Part shown: piece by piece, positions 1 through 5,866 of the stretch | Position numbering within the stretch: position 1 is the stretch's first letter | Layout of the letters: the number at the start of each line of letters is the position of its first letter | Assembly (NCBI GenBank): GCA_031267055.1 | Contig: JAIRZV010000118.1 | Span: forward strand, 1-6,696 | Direction of reading: 5' to 3' | Source of the DNA: Candidatus Margulisiibacteriota bacterium | GTDB taxonomy: Bacteria; Margulisbacteria; Termititenacia; Termititenacales; Termititenacaceae | Length of the DNA: 6,696 nt | Made by a program: the position numbers and the translations under genes | Notes under the pieces: model-generated | Database searches by the model: none | What the model was told of the DNA's origin: nothing | Seen by the model: the letters and a program-made list of their open reading frames with translations, nothing else

Positions 1-914
1 GAGTTGCGCAGCAGTTGAAAATCAAAACCCAGGCCGAATAAAAATGAATTGTCTATTTCTACTTTGGTCGGGTTGAAAAGCAGCGCCAGATCGCAATGAA
101 AATCGTTGTAACGCAATCCGGTGCCAAGCGTGAATTCTTCACTGCTGTTGTAGCCGCCGCGCAGACAAAAAACATTTTTCAGCAGCCAGGACTCCAGTCC
201 CAGCGCCCAGCCGCGCGTTTCCTCGCTGTAAACATCGAGGTCGGCGTACAGGTAATTTTCAAAATCGGCCAGCGGCAAATGATAAGCCGCGCCCGCGGTC
301 AATTTGCGCGCCAGATATTCCTGCAGGCCGGTAGTCCAGTCCAGCGCGGAAAAAAGATTGCGAAAAGTCGCGCCCAGCGTCAGGTCTTGATGCATGATCT
401 GAATCAAACCCAGATCGATAGCAAAACCTTCGGCGCGATATTTGTCGATAGTGTGAGAAATGATTTTGTAATTGAGGCCGCCGTACAATCCGTGCTCGAG
501 GCGAAAAGCTGTAGAAAAATTAATAAAGCGATACTCGTCAGCAAAAGAGCCTTCTTCCACCGGCAGCCCGCCGGTCGAGCTAGTGCGCGGAATGCTGTTA
601 ATGCCTTCCTGCACCAGATTGAAACCGAGCGGCAAAATGTCGCCGCCGAGCAGCAGCACAGCGTCCAGCGAAGAGTGATTTACGAAACCCAATTTTTGAT
701 AATAGGTCAGGTCAAAGCCGCTTTTGCCGGCAAAAGCCAGACCGGCCGGATTCCAGTAAGCCGCGCCGACGCCGTCCAGGCGCGCCGCTCCTGCTCCGCC
801 GCAGCTCAAAACGGCCAAGCCGGAAGTTTTGTCCAAAAGATCAACCGGAAACGAAGCCAGAGCGAGCGCGGACAACAGACAAAAAAATCCGCTAATTTTT
901 GGCCAAAAATTCAC
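1..914 (-). CDS. PorV/PorQ-like outer-membrane beta-barrel protein, partial (C-terminus beyond the window edge)
   Basis: Reading the minus strand from a GTG at 914 gives 304 codons with no stop before the edge. Residues 1-21 look like a signal peptide: a Lys at position 6, then a hydrophobic run ending LSALALA-SFPV. Residues 52-60 read AYWNPAGLA, the hallmark of the PorV/PorQ/UPF0164 group, in which an N-terminal Gly/Ala-rich stretch precedes a WNPAGL turn. The rest alternates short hydrophobic strands with polar turns, as in an outer-membrane barrel, and ends near FLFGLGFDFQ (291-300), which resembles a last strand, so little is probably missing. The start is fixed by an in-frame TAA nine codons upstream, which is the stop of the zinc-ribbon gene; GTG is the only usual start between the two. 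A G-run (919-924) could be a weak ribosome site. The gene follows the zinc-ribbon gene by 24 bp, so the two are probably co-transcribed. Members of this family serve in secretion or transport at the outer membrane; the exact role here is unknown. Confidence 0.78.
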   Translation of the reverse strand, partial: MNFWPKISGFFCLLSALALASFPVDLLDKTSGLAVLSCGGAGAARLDGVGAAYWNPAGLAFAGKSGFDLTYYQKLGFVNHSSLDAVLLLGGDILPLGFNLVQEGINSIPRTSSTGGLPVEEGSFADEYRFINFSTAFRLEHGLYGGLNYKIISHTIDKYRAEGFAIDLGLIQIMHQDLTLGATFRNLFSALDWTTGLQEYLARKLTAGAAYHLPLADFENYLYADLDVYSEETRGWALGLESWLLKNVFCLRGGYNSSEEFTLGTGLRYNDFHCDLALLFNPTKVEIDNSFLFGLGFDFQLLRN

Positions 915-938
915 CGTTCCCCCCGTATATATCGTTGA

Positions 939-1193
939 TTATAAAATTTTTTTGCCGACGAAGACAACACCCGGCGGCGCGCTTTCTATAGTCTCGGCGT
1001 TTTTGAGCGCTTTCAGAGCGGCGAGCTTGGCGCGGCGAAAACGCTCCTCGCGGCTCAACGGCGTAAATTTACTGACGCCGGCCGGTTTGCCGATTTTCAC
1101 AATATTGCTTTGCACTTCCAGCGCGCAGCCACATTCCTGACAAAACTTGGAATCTTCTTGATTTTCTTTATGGCAATTTGAGCAAATCAGCAT
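939..1193 (-). CDS. Small zinc-ribbon protein (84 residues)
   Basis: An 84-residue protein with an N-terminal zinc ribbon: C4-x2-C7, ten residues, then C18-x2-C21 in the context FCQECGCALE, the usual double-CxxC form of bacterial zinc-ribbon domains. The remainder is a basic, probably helical stretch rich in Arg, Lys and Ala (49-66, SREERFRRAKLAALKALK), then a short hydrophobic C-terminus (PPGVVFVGKKIL). There is no signal peptide or membrane segment, so it is cytoplasmic. Start choice: the longest frame begins at 1226, but that ATG lies inside the -10 box and upstream of the likely transcription start. The ATG at 1202 is one base from the GGAGG at 1204-1208, too close. The ATG at 1193 sits 10 bases after it and begins directly with MLICSNC. 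It leads the outer-membrane protein gene in one unit. Such small ribbons may bind nucleic acid or protein; I cannot assign a specific function. Confidence 0.75.
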   Translation of the reverse strand: MLICSNCHKENQEDSKFCQECGCALEVQSNIVKIGKPAGVSKFTPLSREERFRRAKLAALKALKNAETIESAPPGVVFVGKKIL

Positions 1194-1203
1194 AACTCCC
1201 ATA

Positions 1204-1208
1204 CCTCC
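1204..1208 (-). promoter_or_regulatory. Ribosome binding site of the zinc-ribbon gene
   Basis: GGAGG on the minus strand. It lies 10 bases before the ATG at 1193 and only one base before the ATG at 1202, so it supports the shorter 84-residue protein. The predicted leader from the promoter is only about 25 bases long. Confidence 0.6.
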
Positions 1209-1212
1209 GCGC

Positions 1213-1226
1213 GTGATAAGTATCAC
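1213..1226. promoter_or_regulatory. Perfect palindrome over the -10/+1 region: candidate operator
   Basis: GTGATA-AG-TATCAC, two perfect 6-base arms around a 2-base centre. It overlaps the last two bases of the -10 box (1225-1230) and covers the predicted transcription start near 1218. A dimeric regulator bound there would block initiation, so a repressor site is the natural reading. The regulator is unknown; no regulator gene is visible beside it. Confidence 0.45.
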
Positions 1227-1253
1227 TATACACTAACGTGGCGAGGTGGTCAA
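1225..1253 (-). promoter_or_regulatory. Sigma-70-type promoter for the zinc-ribbon/outer-membrane protein unit
   Basis: On the minus strand, TTGACC (1248-1253) and TATAGT (1225-1230) are separated by exactly 17 bases (1231-1247). Each box matches consensus at five of six positions. Initiation would be near 1218, just before the GGAGG of the zinc-ribbon gene. Confidence 0.65.
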
Positions 1254-1313
1254 TTGAGGTTACAGAAATTTTCAAAGCTGTTGGCTAGGTAACAATTAGT
1301 GGACTTGATCTAG

Positions 1314-2276
1314 TTAAAGCTGACCACTTTCCAATTCTCTAATTCTAACCTGTAGTCTAGCGTTTTCTTCTCTTAGACGAGTAATTTCATCCACCGTAGA
1401 GCCTTGATTTACATATTCATTTCGTAAAATTCCTATAGGCTTGCCATCAATACTCAGAAGCCCATCAGCGCTAATTTCATAATATGTTGATTCTCTTTCT
1501 CTCATTTCAATTACACTCCCATTTTCTAAATGTAATTCTTCAGGAGAGAGCAAAACATTTTTCTTCGACGAATACATCGAAAAACCAATACCACGATCAG
1601 GAATAATACTTGCTATCATACCATTAGGATGAAAATTAAGATTCACTGTTTCACATCTATCATTATTTCTATCAAAGAAATTACTATATTTAACAGCAAT
1701 AGGCCCTCCTGCTATGGTTAAAATATCCCCACTAATTAAACGCAATTTGATTCCATTAGATAAAATAGCCGCTTCTACTTGATATAAGTTATCACCCATT
1801 ATTGTGATTCTATCCGTGTAAATTTTTTCGCCTGTTATCGGCATTTTCAATTCTGTCAATTCGTTAAACCAGACTGAAAAAAAACCTTCTTTATTAGGAT
1901 AAACTTCTATGTCTTTCACTGCCATTTTGGAAATGCCGTATTTGTCCTGTAAGAGTTTTAAAGCTTCTGCATATTGTGGAGAATCGGTCGGCATATAAAA
2001 TCTTTCTATTGTAGAAACCTCTTCTCTCTCATACCGCTCTATGTTGACATCTATTTTGTCTACATAAACGTTTTTATCTCCTAATTTTACTGGGCTAGCA
2101 AAGGTTATTCTGTAAATCTTATTTCTTGCTTTACTATCGCTTGTTATGAAATCAATATCAATTATTGTCGGTTTCTCATTAATGTTTTTGTACTCAGATA
2201 AATAATCGTAAATCAGATTATAATATTCATGGTTTACAATTTTTGTGTCCTGCCCGGTCATTATTTTTGTATACAT
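1314..2276 (-). CDS. Uncharacterised AT-rich gene; beta-rich cytosolic protein with C-terminal leucine zipper
   Basis: A 320-residue protein I do not recognise. The ATG at 2276 has a good ribosome site (AGGAAGG at 2285-2291, 8 bases away). There is no signal peptide or membrane segment. Residues 1-140 are mixed and charged (for example IDVNIERYEREEVSTIERFY). Residues 150-285 look beta-rich, with short turns at asparagine-glycine or aspartate-glycine: LSNG (172-175), HPNGM (216-220), LENGS (250-254), ADGL (270-273), IDGK (276-279). This could be a repeated beta-hairpin array, loosely like MORN-type or solenoid repeats, but the spacing is irregular. Residues 295-315 form a three-heptad zipper: I298, L301, N305, L308, I312 and L315 in a/d positions. 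The gene is about one third GC against about 50% in its neighbours and uses many AGA, ATA and TTA codons, which suggests acquisition by transfer. It has no partner gene and no clear terminator. Confidence 0.8.
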   Translation of the reverse strand: MYTKIMTGQDTKIVNHEYYNLIYDYLSEYKNINEKPTIIDIDFITSDSKARNKIYRITFASPVKLGDKNVYVDKIDVNIERYEREEVSTIERFYMPTDSPQYAEALKLLQDKYGISKMAVKDIEVYPNKEGFFSVWFNELTELKMPITGEKIYTDRITIMGDNLYQVEAAILSNGIKLRLISGDILTIAGGPIAVKYSNFFDRNNDRCETVNLNFHPNGMIASIIPDRGIGFSMYSSKKNVLLSPEELHLENGSVIEMRERESTYYEISADGLLSIDGKPIGILRNEYVNQGSTVDEITRLREENARLQVRIRELESGQL

Positions 2277-2284
2277 AAGATCAT

Positions 2285-2291
2285 CCTTCCT
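2285..2291 (-). promoter_or_regulatory. Ribosome binding site of the AT-rich gene
   Basis: AGGAAGG on the minus strand, 8 bases before the ATG at 2276. This supports the start and shows the gene carries a canonical translation signal. The surrounding DNA (2292-2360) is so AT-rich that several -10-like boxes occur; none has a convincing -35, so I assign no promoter. Confidence 0.6.
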
Positions 2292-2445
2292 AAAAAATAA
2301 CTCTTACTAATACTTAATATATACCCCAAATTGTATATAATATACTACATGGTTATCGTAATTATTTTTCATTTGTTGCAGATTTTTTGCTGGCATTAAC
2401 TTTCGGCACATGGCCACCATTCTATAAATTTTTTGACGCTTGTGT

Positions 2446-2451
2446 TTAAAT
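2446..2451 (+). promoter_or_regulatory. Possible -10 element immediately before gltX
   Basis: TTAAAT preceded by TGT (2443-2445), an extended -10 arrangement, ends 6 bases before the gltX ATG. Initiation would then fall on or next to the start codon, giving a leaderless message. This would explain why no ribosome site is visible upstream. An alternative is TATAAA at 2423-2428, which would give a leader of about 23 bases, still without a ribosome site. Neither has a good -35. Confidence 0.25.
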
Positions 2452-2457
2452 AACGCC

Positions 2458-3681
2458 ATGTCCGATATTACTCAAATCCGCACCCGTTTTGCGCCGTCGC
2501 CCACCGGCTATCTGCATGTCGGCGGCGCGCGCACGGCGCTTTTTAACTGGCTGTACGCCCGTAAAAATAACGGCAAATTTATTCTGCGCATTGAGGACAC
2601 TGACCGCGCGCGCTCCACGCCGGAAGCGATACAGGCTATTCTCAATGGCTTGCGCTGGCTCGGACTGGACTGGGACGAGGGGCCGGAAATTGGCGGAGAT
2701 TTTGGCCCGTATTTTCAGACGCAGCGTTTGGAAATTTACAATAAATATCTGGCCGAGCTGCTCAGCCAAAAAGCGGCTTATGAAAAAGACGGCGCGGTGT
2801 ATTTCAAATCCACCGATCCCGACGGCAATATTGAAGATTTTGTAATCCGCCGCTCAGACGGCATGCCGGTTTACAATTACGCGGTGGTCATTGACGACGC
2901 GCTGATGCGGATCACGCATATTATCCGCGGCGACGATCATCTCTCCAACACTCCGCGGCAGGTGATGATTTACAAAGCGCTGAATTTTGCTGTGCCGAAA
3001 ATCGTCCATGTGCCGATGATTCTGGGGCCGGATGGACAGCGTTTGAGCAAACGGCACGGCGCGACTTCTGTCGAGGAATACGCCAAGCAGGGCGTGCTGC
3101 CGGAAGCGATGGTCAATTATCTGGCGCGGCTCGGCTGGGCGCACAAAGATCAGGAATTTTTTACGCGCGCGGATTTGCTGGATAAATTTTCGCTGAACAA
3201 AGTCGGCAAATCGGCGGCGATTTTTGACAACAAAAAACTGGAATGGCTGAACGCCGAGCATATTAAAAAAGCGTCTTTGAGCCGGCTCAAAGATTTTTTG
3301 CCGGCGGAATATTTGCAGCAGCCGAAAATCGACCAAATTTTGACTTTGAGTCAGTCGCGGATGAAAACAGTCGGGCATATCGCCAAAAGCTGCGCGTATT
3401 TTATCGAAAAAGAAATCGCTGTTCCCGCGGAATTGCAGGCCGTGGCAGAAAGCGCCAGAAAATATTTGCCGGAACTGGTGGCGAAATTAAAAACGATTGT
3501 TTGGCAGATCGAGGCTATTGAGAAAACGGTGCGCGGTTTTGCGGCCGCACAAAATCTTGACGCGGCACAAATTATAATGCCGCTGCGGATTATCCTGACC
3601 GGCTCCAATGTTTCACCCGGCATATTTGAAGTAATGGAGCTGCTCGGTCAGGAGCTGACCGTCGCCAGATTGAGCCTATGA
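2458..3681 (+). CDS. gltX: Glutamyl-tRNA synthetase, compact form
   Basis: Class I synthetase that charges tRNA-Glu (and possibly tRNA-Gln, for later amidation) in the cytoplasm. From the ATG at 2458 it is 407 residues. The catalytic core is clear: FAPSPTGYLHVGG (11-23, HIGH-type H20), LRIEDTD (43-49), RSDGMPVYNY (132-141), HIIRGDDHLSNTPRQ (154-168) and the KMSKS-type RLSKRHGA (195-202). The C-terminal anticodon-binding region continues to IIMPLRIILTGSNVSPG (372-388). It is short: E. coli GltX has 471 residues. Most of the difference is one in-frame gap after AAY (106-108). Here about 20 residues link to the IRR motif, where E. coli has about 75, including its zinc-binding CYC...YDGRC segment. 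The upstream in-frame TTG at 2440 adds only six unconserved residues. No ribosome site is visible. The stop overlaps the plsC start (ATGA), so the two are translationally coupled. Confidence 0.95.
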   Translation: MSDITQIRTRFAPSPTGYLHVGGARTALFNWLYARKNNGKFILRIEDTDRARSTPEAIQAILNGLRWLGLDWDEGPEIGGDFGPYFQTQRLEIYNKYLAELLSQKAAYEKDGAVYFKSTDPDGNIEDFVIRRSDGMPVYNYAVVIDDALMRITHIIRGDDHLSNTPRQVMIYKALNFAVPKIVHVPMILGPDGQRLSKRHGATSVEEYAKQGVLPEAMVNYLARLGWAHKDQEFFTRADLLDKFSLNKVGKSAAIFDNKKLEWLNAEHIKKASLSRLKDFLPAEYLQQPKIDQILTLSQSRMKTVGHIAKSCAYFIEKEIAVPAELQAVAESARKYLPELVAKLKTIVWQIEAIEKTVRGFAAAQNLDAAQIIMPLRIILTGSNVSPGIFEVMELLGQELTVARLSL

Positions 3682-4358
3682 TCGGTTATTGCCGTCTCGC
3701 GCTGCTCTGGATAGCCATAATCGCCTCAATGCCTCTGGGTATTTTGCCGCTGCTTTTCATGGCGTTTTTTCTGCCTAAGCGCGCGCGATTCGTCGCGGTG
3801 TGCTGGGGCAGATTTTTGCTCTGGATTTCCGGTTTTCGCGTGAGCGTAAGGGGTCTGGAAAATATTCCGCAAAAACCGCTGATCATCGCCGCCAATCACA
3901 CGAGTTATTTTGATATTTTTATCGCGCTGGGATATTTGCCTGTAAATTTTAGTTTTGTGATGAAAGAGGAGCTTTTTAAAATTCCGATTTTTGGCTGGGC
4001 AGTCAAGACGCTGGGCTATTTCCCGATCAACCGCAAAAATCCCCGCAGCGCGGCGCGCTCTATGGCAGCCATGACGCAGTTTTTGTGCGGCGGCGGCACA
4101 CTGCTGATCTATCCCGAAGGTACGCGCAATACCACAGCCGAGCCGCTGTTGCCTTTCAAAAGAGGTATGGAACGTTTGGCTAGGCAAGCGCAGGCCGCTA
4201 TTTTGCCCGTGGCTGTCTTGGGCGGCAAAGCGACGCAAAAACTACCGTGGTGCACGCGGACTTTTTCTTTGGTCGTTGGCCGGCCGATCGCCTACGATAT
4301 GGAAAATCTGACCGCCAGAGTGCGCGAGGCGCTGGAGGAAATTTTAAAGACAGGATAA
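3678..4358 (+). CDS. plsC: 1-acyl-sn-glycerol-3-phosphate acyltransferase family protein
   Basis: A 226-residue membrane-associated acyltransferase of the PlsC (LPLAT/AGPAT) family, which transfers an acyl chain to the sn-2 position of lysophosphatidate to make phosphatidate for phospholipids. Residues 6-32 are hydrophobic and likely anchor it in the inner membrane. Motif I is NHTSYFD (73-79), with the HX4D pair H74 and D79. Then come KEELFKIPIFG (96-106), GYFPINR (113-119) as motif II, YPEGTR (145-150) as motif III, and ILPVAV (175-180) as motif IV. Length is normal for the family. The start ATG overlaps the gltX stop by four bases. There is no independent ribosome site close by, so translation probably depends on ribosomes finishing gltX. 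The family also includes acyltransferases with other acceptors, so substrate is inferred. A hairpin terminator follows at 4386-4409. Confidence 0.92.
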   Translation: MIGYCRLALLWIAIIASMPLGILPLLFMAFFLPKRARFVAVCWGRFLLWISGFRVSVRGLENIPQKPLIIAANHTSYFDIFIALGYLPVNFSFVMKEELFKIPIFGWAVKTLGYFPINRKNPRSAARSMAAMTQFLCGGGTLLIYPEGTRNTTAEPLLPFKRGMERLARQAQAAILPVAVLGGKATQKLPWCTRTFSLVVGRPIAYDMENLTARVREALEEILKTG

Positions 4359-4385
4359 GTTTCTGCGTGCGGGCATGTTCAATAT

Positions 4386-4409
4386 AAAAGCAGCCACGGC
4401 TTGCTTTTT
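4386..4409 (+). terminator. Intrinsic terminator after plsC
   Basis: AAAAGCAGC (4386-4394) pairs with GC-T-TGCTTTT (4399-4408) around a CACG loop, with one bulged T at 4401, and runs into a T5 tract (4405-4409). The hairpin lies 28 bases after the plsC stop. The stem has few G-C pairs, so strength is uncertain. Its right arm overlaps the -35 box of the next promoter. Confidence 0.5.
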
Positions 4410-4429
4410 GTTGGACTAGTGTGTATAAT
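4401..4429 (+). promoter_or_regulatory. Promoter of the SDR/flavin reductase unit
   Basis: TTGCTT (4401-4406) and a perfect TATAAT (4424-4429) are separated by 17 bases. Initiation near 4436 would give a leader of about 93 bases before the ATG at 4529. I see no strong secondary structure or riboswitch in that leader. Confidence 0.6.
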
Positions 4430-4515
4430 CGTAATAATTAAGAATGATTCCTATTATTGATTATGGTTCGAGCAGAACTTTAAGTGATCAATGATTGGGT
4501 CAAAATTATTAAAAC

Positions 4516-4522
4516 AAGGAGG
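4516..4522 (+). promoter_or_regulatory. Strong ribosome binding site of the SDR gene
   Basis: AAGGAGG, a full anti-Shine-Dalgarno match, 6 bases before the ATG at 4529. It decides that start over the in-frame GTG at 4484, which lies upstream of it. It is much the strongest ribosome site in the window; gltX, plsC and pheS have none that I can see. Confidence 0.75.
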
Positions 4523-4528
4523 GTATTT

Positions 4529-5281
4529 ATGTCAGGACGTTTAGAAGGCAGAATAGCAATTATTACGGGTGGTACCAGCGGCATTGGTTTGGCCACCGCG
4601 CAGGAGTTTGTCAGGGAAGGCGCTAAAGTGGTGATCACCGGTCGGCGGGCGGACGTCGGCCAAAAAGCGGCGGAGTCTATCGGGAAACCGGAAGTGATTC
4701 GTTACGCGCAGCAAGACACTTCTGACGAGAAAGGCTGGGCAGATCTTTTTGCGCAGGTTATTAAATGGTACGGCGCGGTGCATATTTTGGTGAACAGCGC
4801 GGGTATTGCCATAGGCGGAGACATAGAACATCTCAGTCTGGAGGACTGGCGCAAGACTATGGCGATTAATTTGGACGGCGTTTTTCTCGGCACCAAATAC
4901 GGCGTTATAAATATGAAAAATCAAAAAATCGGAGCTTCAATTATCAATCTGTCTTCGGTAGAAGGTTTTGTCGGTGATCCGAATTTGGCGGCCTATAATG
5001 CCTCAAAAGGTGGCGTGCGTATTCTCAGCAAGAGCGCGGCGCTTTATTGCGCCAAAAATGACTATAATCTGCGGGTGAATACGGTGCATCCGGGTTTTAT
5101 TAAAACGCCGATGGTGCCGCCCCGTCTGGCGGAATATCAAGCTCAGCGTCAGCAAACCCCTATGGGGCATATTGGCGAGCCGTCGGACATCGCGCATCTT
5201 TGCGTTTACCTGGCTTCTGATGAAGCTAAGTTTGCGACCGGCGCTGAATTTGTAGTGGACGGCGGTTATTTGGCGCAATAA
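4529..5281 (+). CDS. Short-chain dehydrogenase, R-specific alcohol dehydrogenase type
   Basis: A 250-residue classical SDR that should interconvert secondary alcohols and ketones in the cytoplasm. Visible motifs: TGGTSGIG (13-20) for the cofactor, NSAG (89-92), and the catalytic tetrad N114, S143, Y156, K160. Compared from memory with Lactobacillus brevis R-alcohol dehydrogenase (252 residues with Met), whole blocks match: EGFVGDP, YNASKG, NTVHPG, TPMGHIGEP, KFATG and the ending VVDGGY-x-AQ. The catalytic residues fall at the same positions. G38-R39 corresponds to the Gly-Arg pair behind NADPH preference in that enzyme. The terminal Gln matches its magnesium ligand. The loop between the two TP pairs (about 193-208) is two residues shorter, so substrate range may differ. 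It has its own promoter and a strong ribosome site. It is followed after 26 bp by a flavin reductase gene, so both are probably co-transcribed. Transfer from a Firmicute is possible. Confidence 0.92.
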   Translation: MSGRLEGRIAIITGGTSGIGLATAQEFVREGAKVVITGRRADVGQKAAESIGKPEVIRYAQQDTSDEKGWADLFAQVIKWYGAVHILVNSAGIAIGGDIEHLSLEDWRKTMAINLDGVFLGTKYGVINMKNQKIGASIINLSSVEGFVGDPNLAAYNASKGGVRILSKSAALYCAKNDYNLRVNTVHPGFIKTPMVPPRLAEYQAQRQQTPMGHIGEPSDIAHLCVYLASDEAKFATGAEFVVDGGYLAQ

Positions 5282-5307
5282 AAATTATTTGATTCGGATG
5301 TAAAAAA

Positions 5308-5832
5308 ATGGACAAAACAGCTTTATACAAACTTTCTTACGGGCTTTATGTGGTCGGCGTAAAAGCTCCGCAGTGGTTCGGCGGCTGCGTAGTGGACGCG
5401 GTCGCGCAGGTGGACGGCGGGGCGCCTCCGATTTTAATCCTTTCCTGTTTGAAAAATAATTTGACCAATGAATTGCTTAAAGCGGAAAAAGAATTTACCT
5501 TGTCTGTACTGCCAGAAAATGTCGATCCTTTTGTGATCGCCAATTTTGGTTTGCAATCCGCGCGCGCCGTAGACAAATGGCGGAATGTGCCGCATGCAGT
5601 CAAAGATGGTTTGCCAGCGTTGCAAGATGCCGCGGCTTATCTGCGCTGCCGAGTAACCGAATCTAGAGAGTTTACCGGACATACAATGTTTTTTTGCTCC
5701 GTACTTGACGCTTGGCCTGGCGTTCCGGTCAAGCCGCTAGTTTACGCTGATTATCGCCAGAATTTGCAGGCTGCTGCTAAAGAGGCTTTTCAAAAATTTA
5801 AGGAACAAGCTAAAGCGGAATCTTTCCTGTAG
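5308..5832 (+). CDS. Flavin reductase-like domain protein
   Basis: A 174-residue single-domain protein of the flavin reductase-like, FMN-binding split-barrel family. Recognisable segments are KLSYGLYVVGVKA (8-20), GGCVVDAVAQV (25-35), NFGLQSARAVDKW (79-91), GHTMFFCSVLDA (124-135) and PLVYADYR (143-150). This order resembles the FMN-binding reductase or flavoredoxin-type domains common in clostridia and other anaerobes, where they pass electrons from NAD(P)H to flavin or to rubredoxin-like partners. It has no rubredoxin domain of its own, no signal peptide and no membrane segment. The ATG has only a weak GGAT-like ribosome site. The gene lies 26 bp after the SDR gene with no terminator between, so the two probably form one redox unit; a direct functional link is inference. 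No clear hairpin follows, although the pheS promoter begins just after its stop. Confidence 0.85.
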   Translation: MDKTALYKLSYGLYVVGVKAPQWFGGCVVDAVAQVDGGAPPILILSCLKNNLTNELLKAEKEFTLSVLPENVDPFVIANFGLQSARAVDKWRNVPHAVKDGLPALQDAAAYLRCRVTESREFTGHTMFFCSVLDAWPGVPVKPLVYADYRQNLQAAAKEAFQKFKEQAKAESFL

Positions 5833-5846
5833 TTTTAAATTGATTG

Positions 5847-5855
5847 TGTTATAAT
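5847..5855 (+). promoter_or_regulatory. Extended -10 promoter of pheS
   Basis: TGTTATAAT matches the extended -10 form TGnTATAAT exactly. The -35 region at 17-base spacing (CTGTAG, 5827-5832) is poor, as is usual for extended -10 promoters. Only 11 bases separate the box from the ATG at 5867, so the leader would be about 5 bases, with no room for a ribosome site or a T-box. Confidence 0.5.
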
Positions 5856-5866
5856 TTCCCCCGATC

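Noticed and set aside
96..938. Long plus-strand open frame (280 codons)
   Set aside because: It lies opposite the outer-membrane protein gene, whose minus-strand frame has a signal peptide and an AYWNPAGLA motif. The plus-strand translation is low-complexity and rich in Gln, Arg and Ala, typical of an antisense shadow.
1254..1313. Possible terminator hairpin after the AT-rich gene
   Set aside because: Only 4-5 pair stems (ACAG/CTGT, GTTAC/GTAAC) compete with each other, with long loops and no T-tract.
1246..1327. 7-base inverted repeat GTGGTCA / TGACCAC at 1246-1252 and 1321-1327
   Set aside because: Short and 68 bases apart, it does not extend with further pairing, and one arm is simply the -35 box while the other is the end of a coding sequence. 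Chance is likely.
2440..2457. Upstream TTG start for gltX
   Set aside because: It would add six residues outside the conserved family start, has no ribosome site, and overlaps the likely promoter.
4465..4472. GGTTCGAG, resembling a tRNA T-loop
   Set aside because: The flanking bases do not form the five-pair T-stem and no acceptor, D or anticodon arms fit around it.
4484..4528. Upstream GTG start for the SDR gene
   Set aside because: It would place the strong AAGGAGG inside the coding region; the ATG at 4529 is correctly spaced from it and matches the family start.
5833..5866. Possible T-box or other leader riboswitch before pheS
   Set aside because: Only 34 bases separate the genes and the predicted leader is about 5 bases, far too short. 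The region before gltX also shows no T-box bulge sequence or paired terminator.
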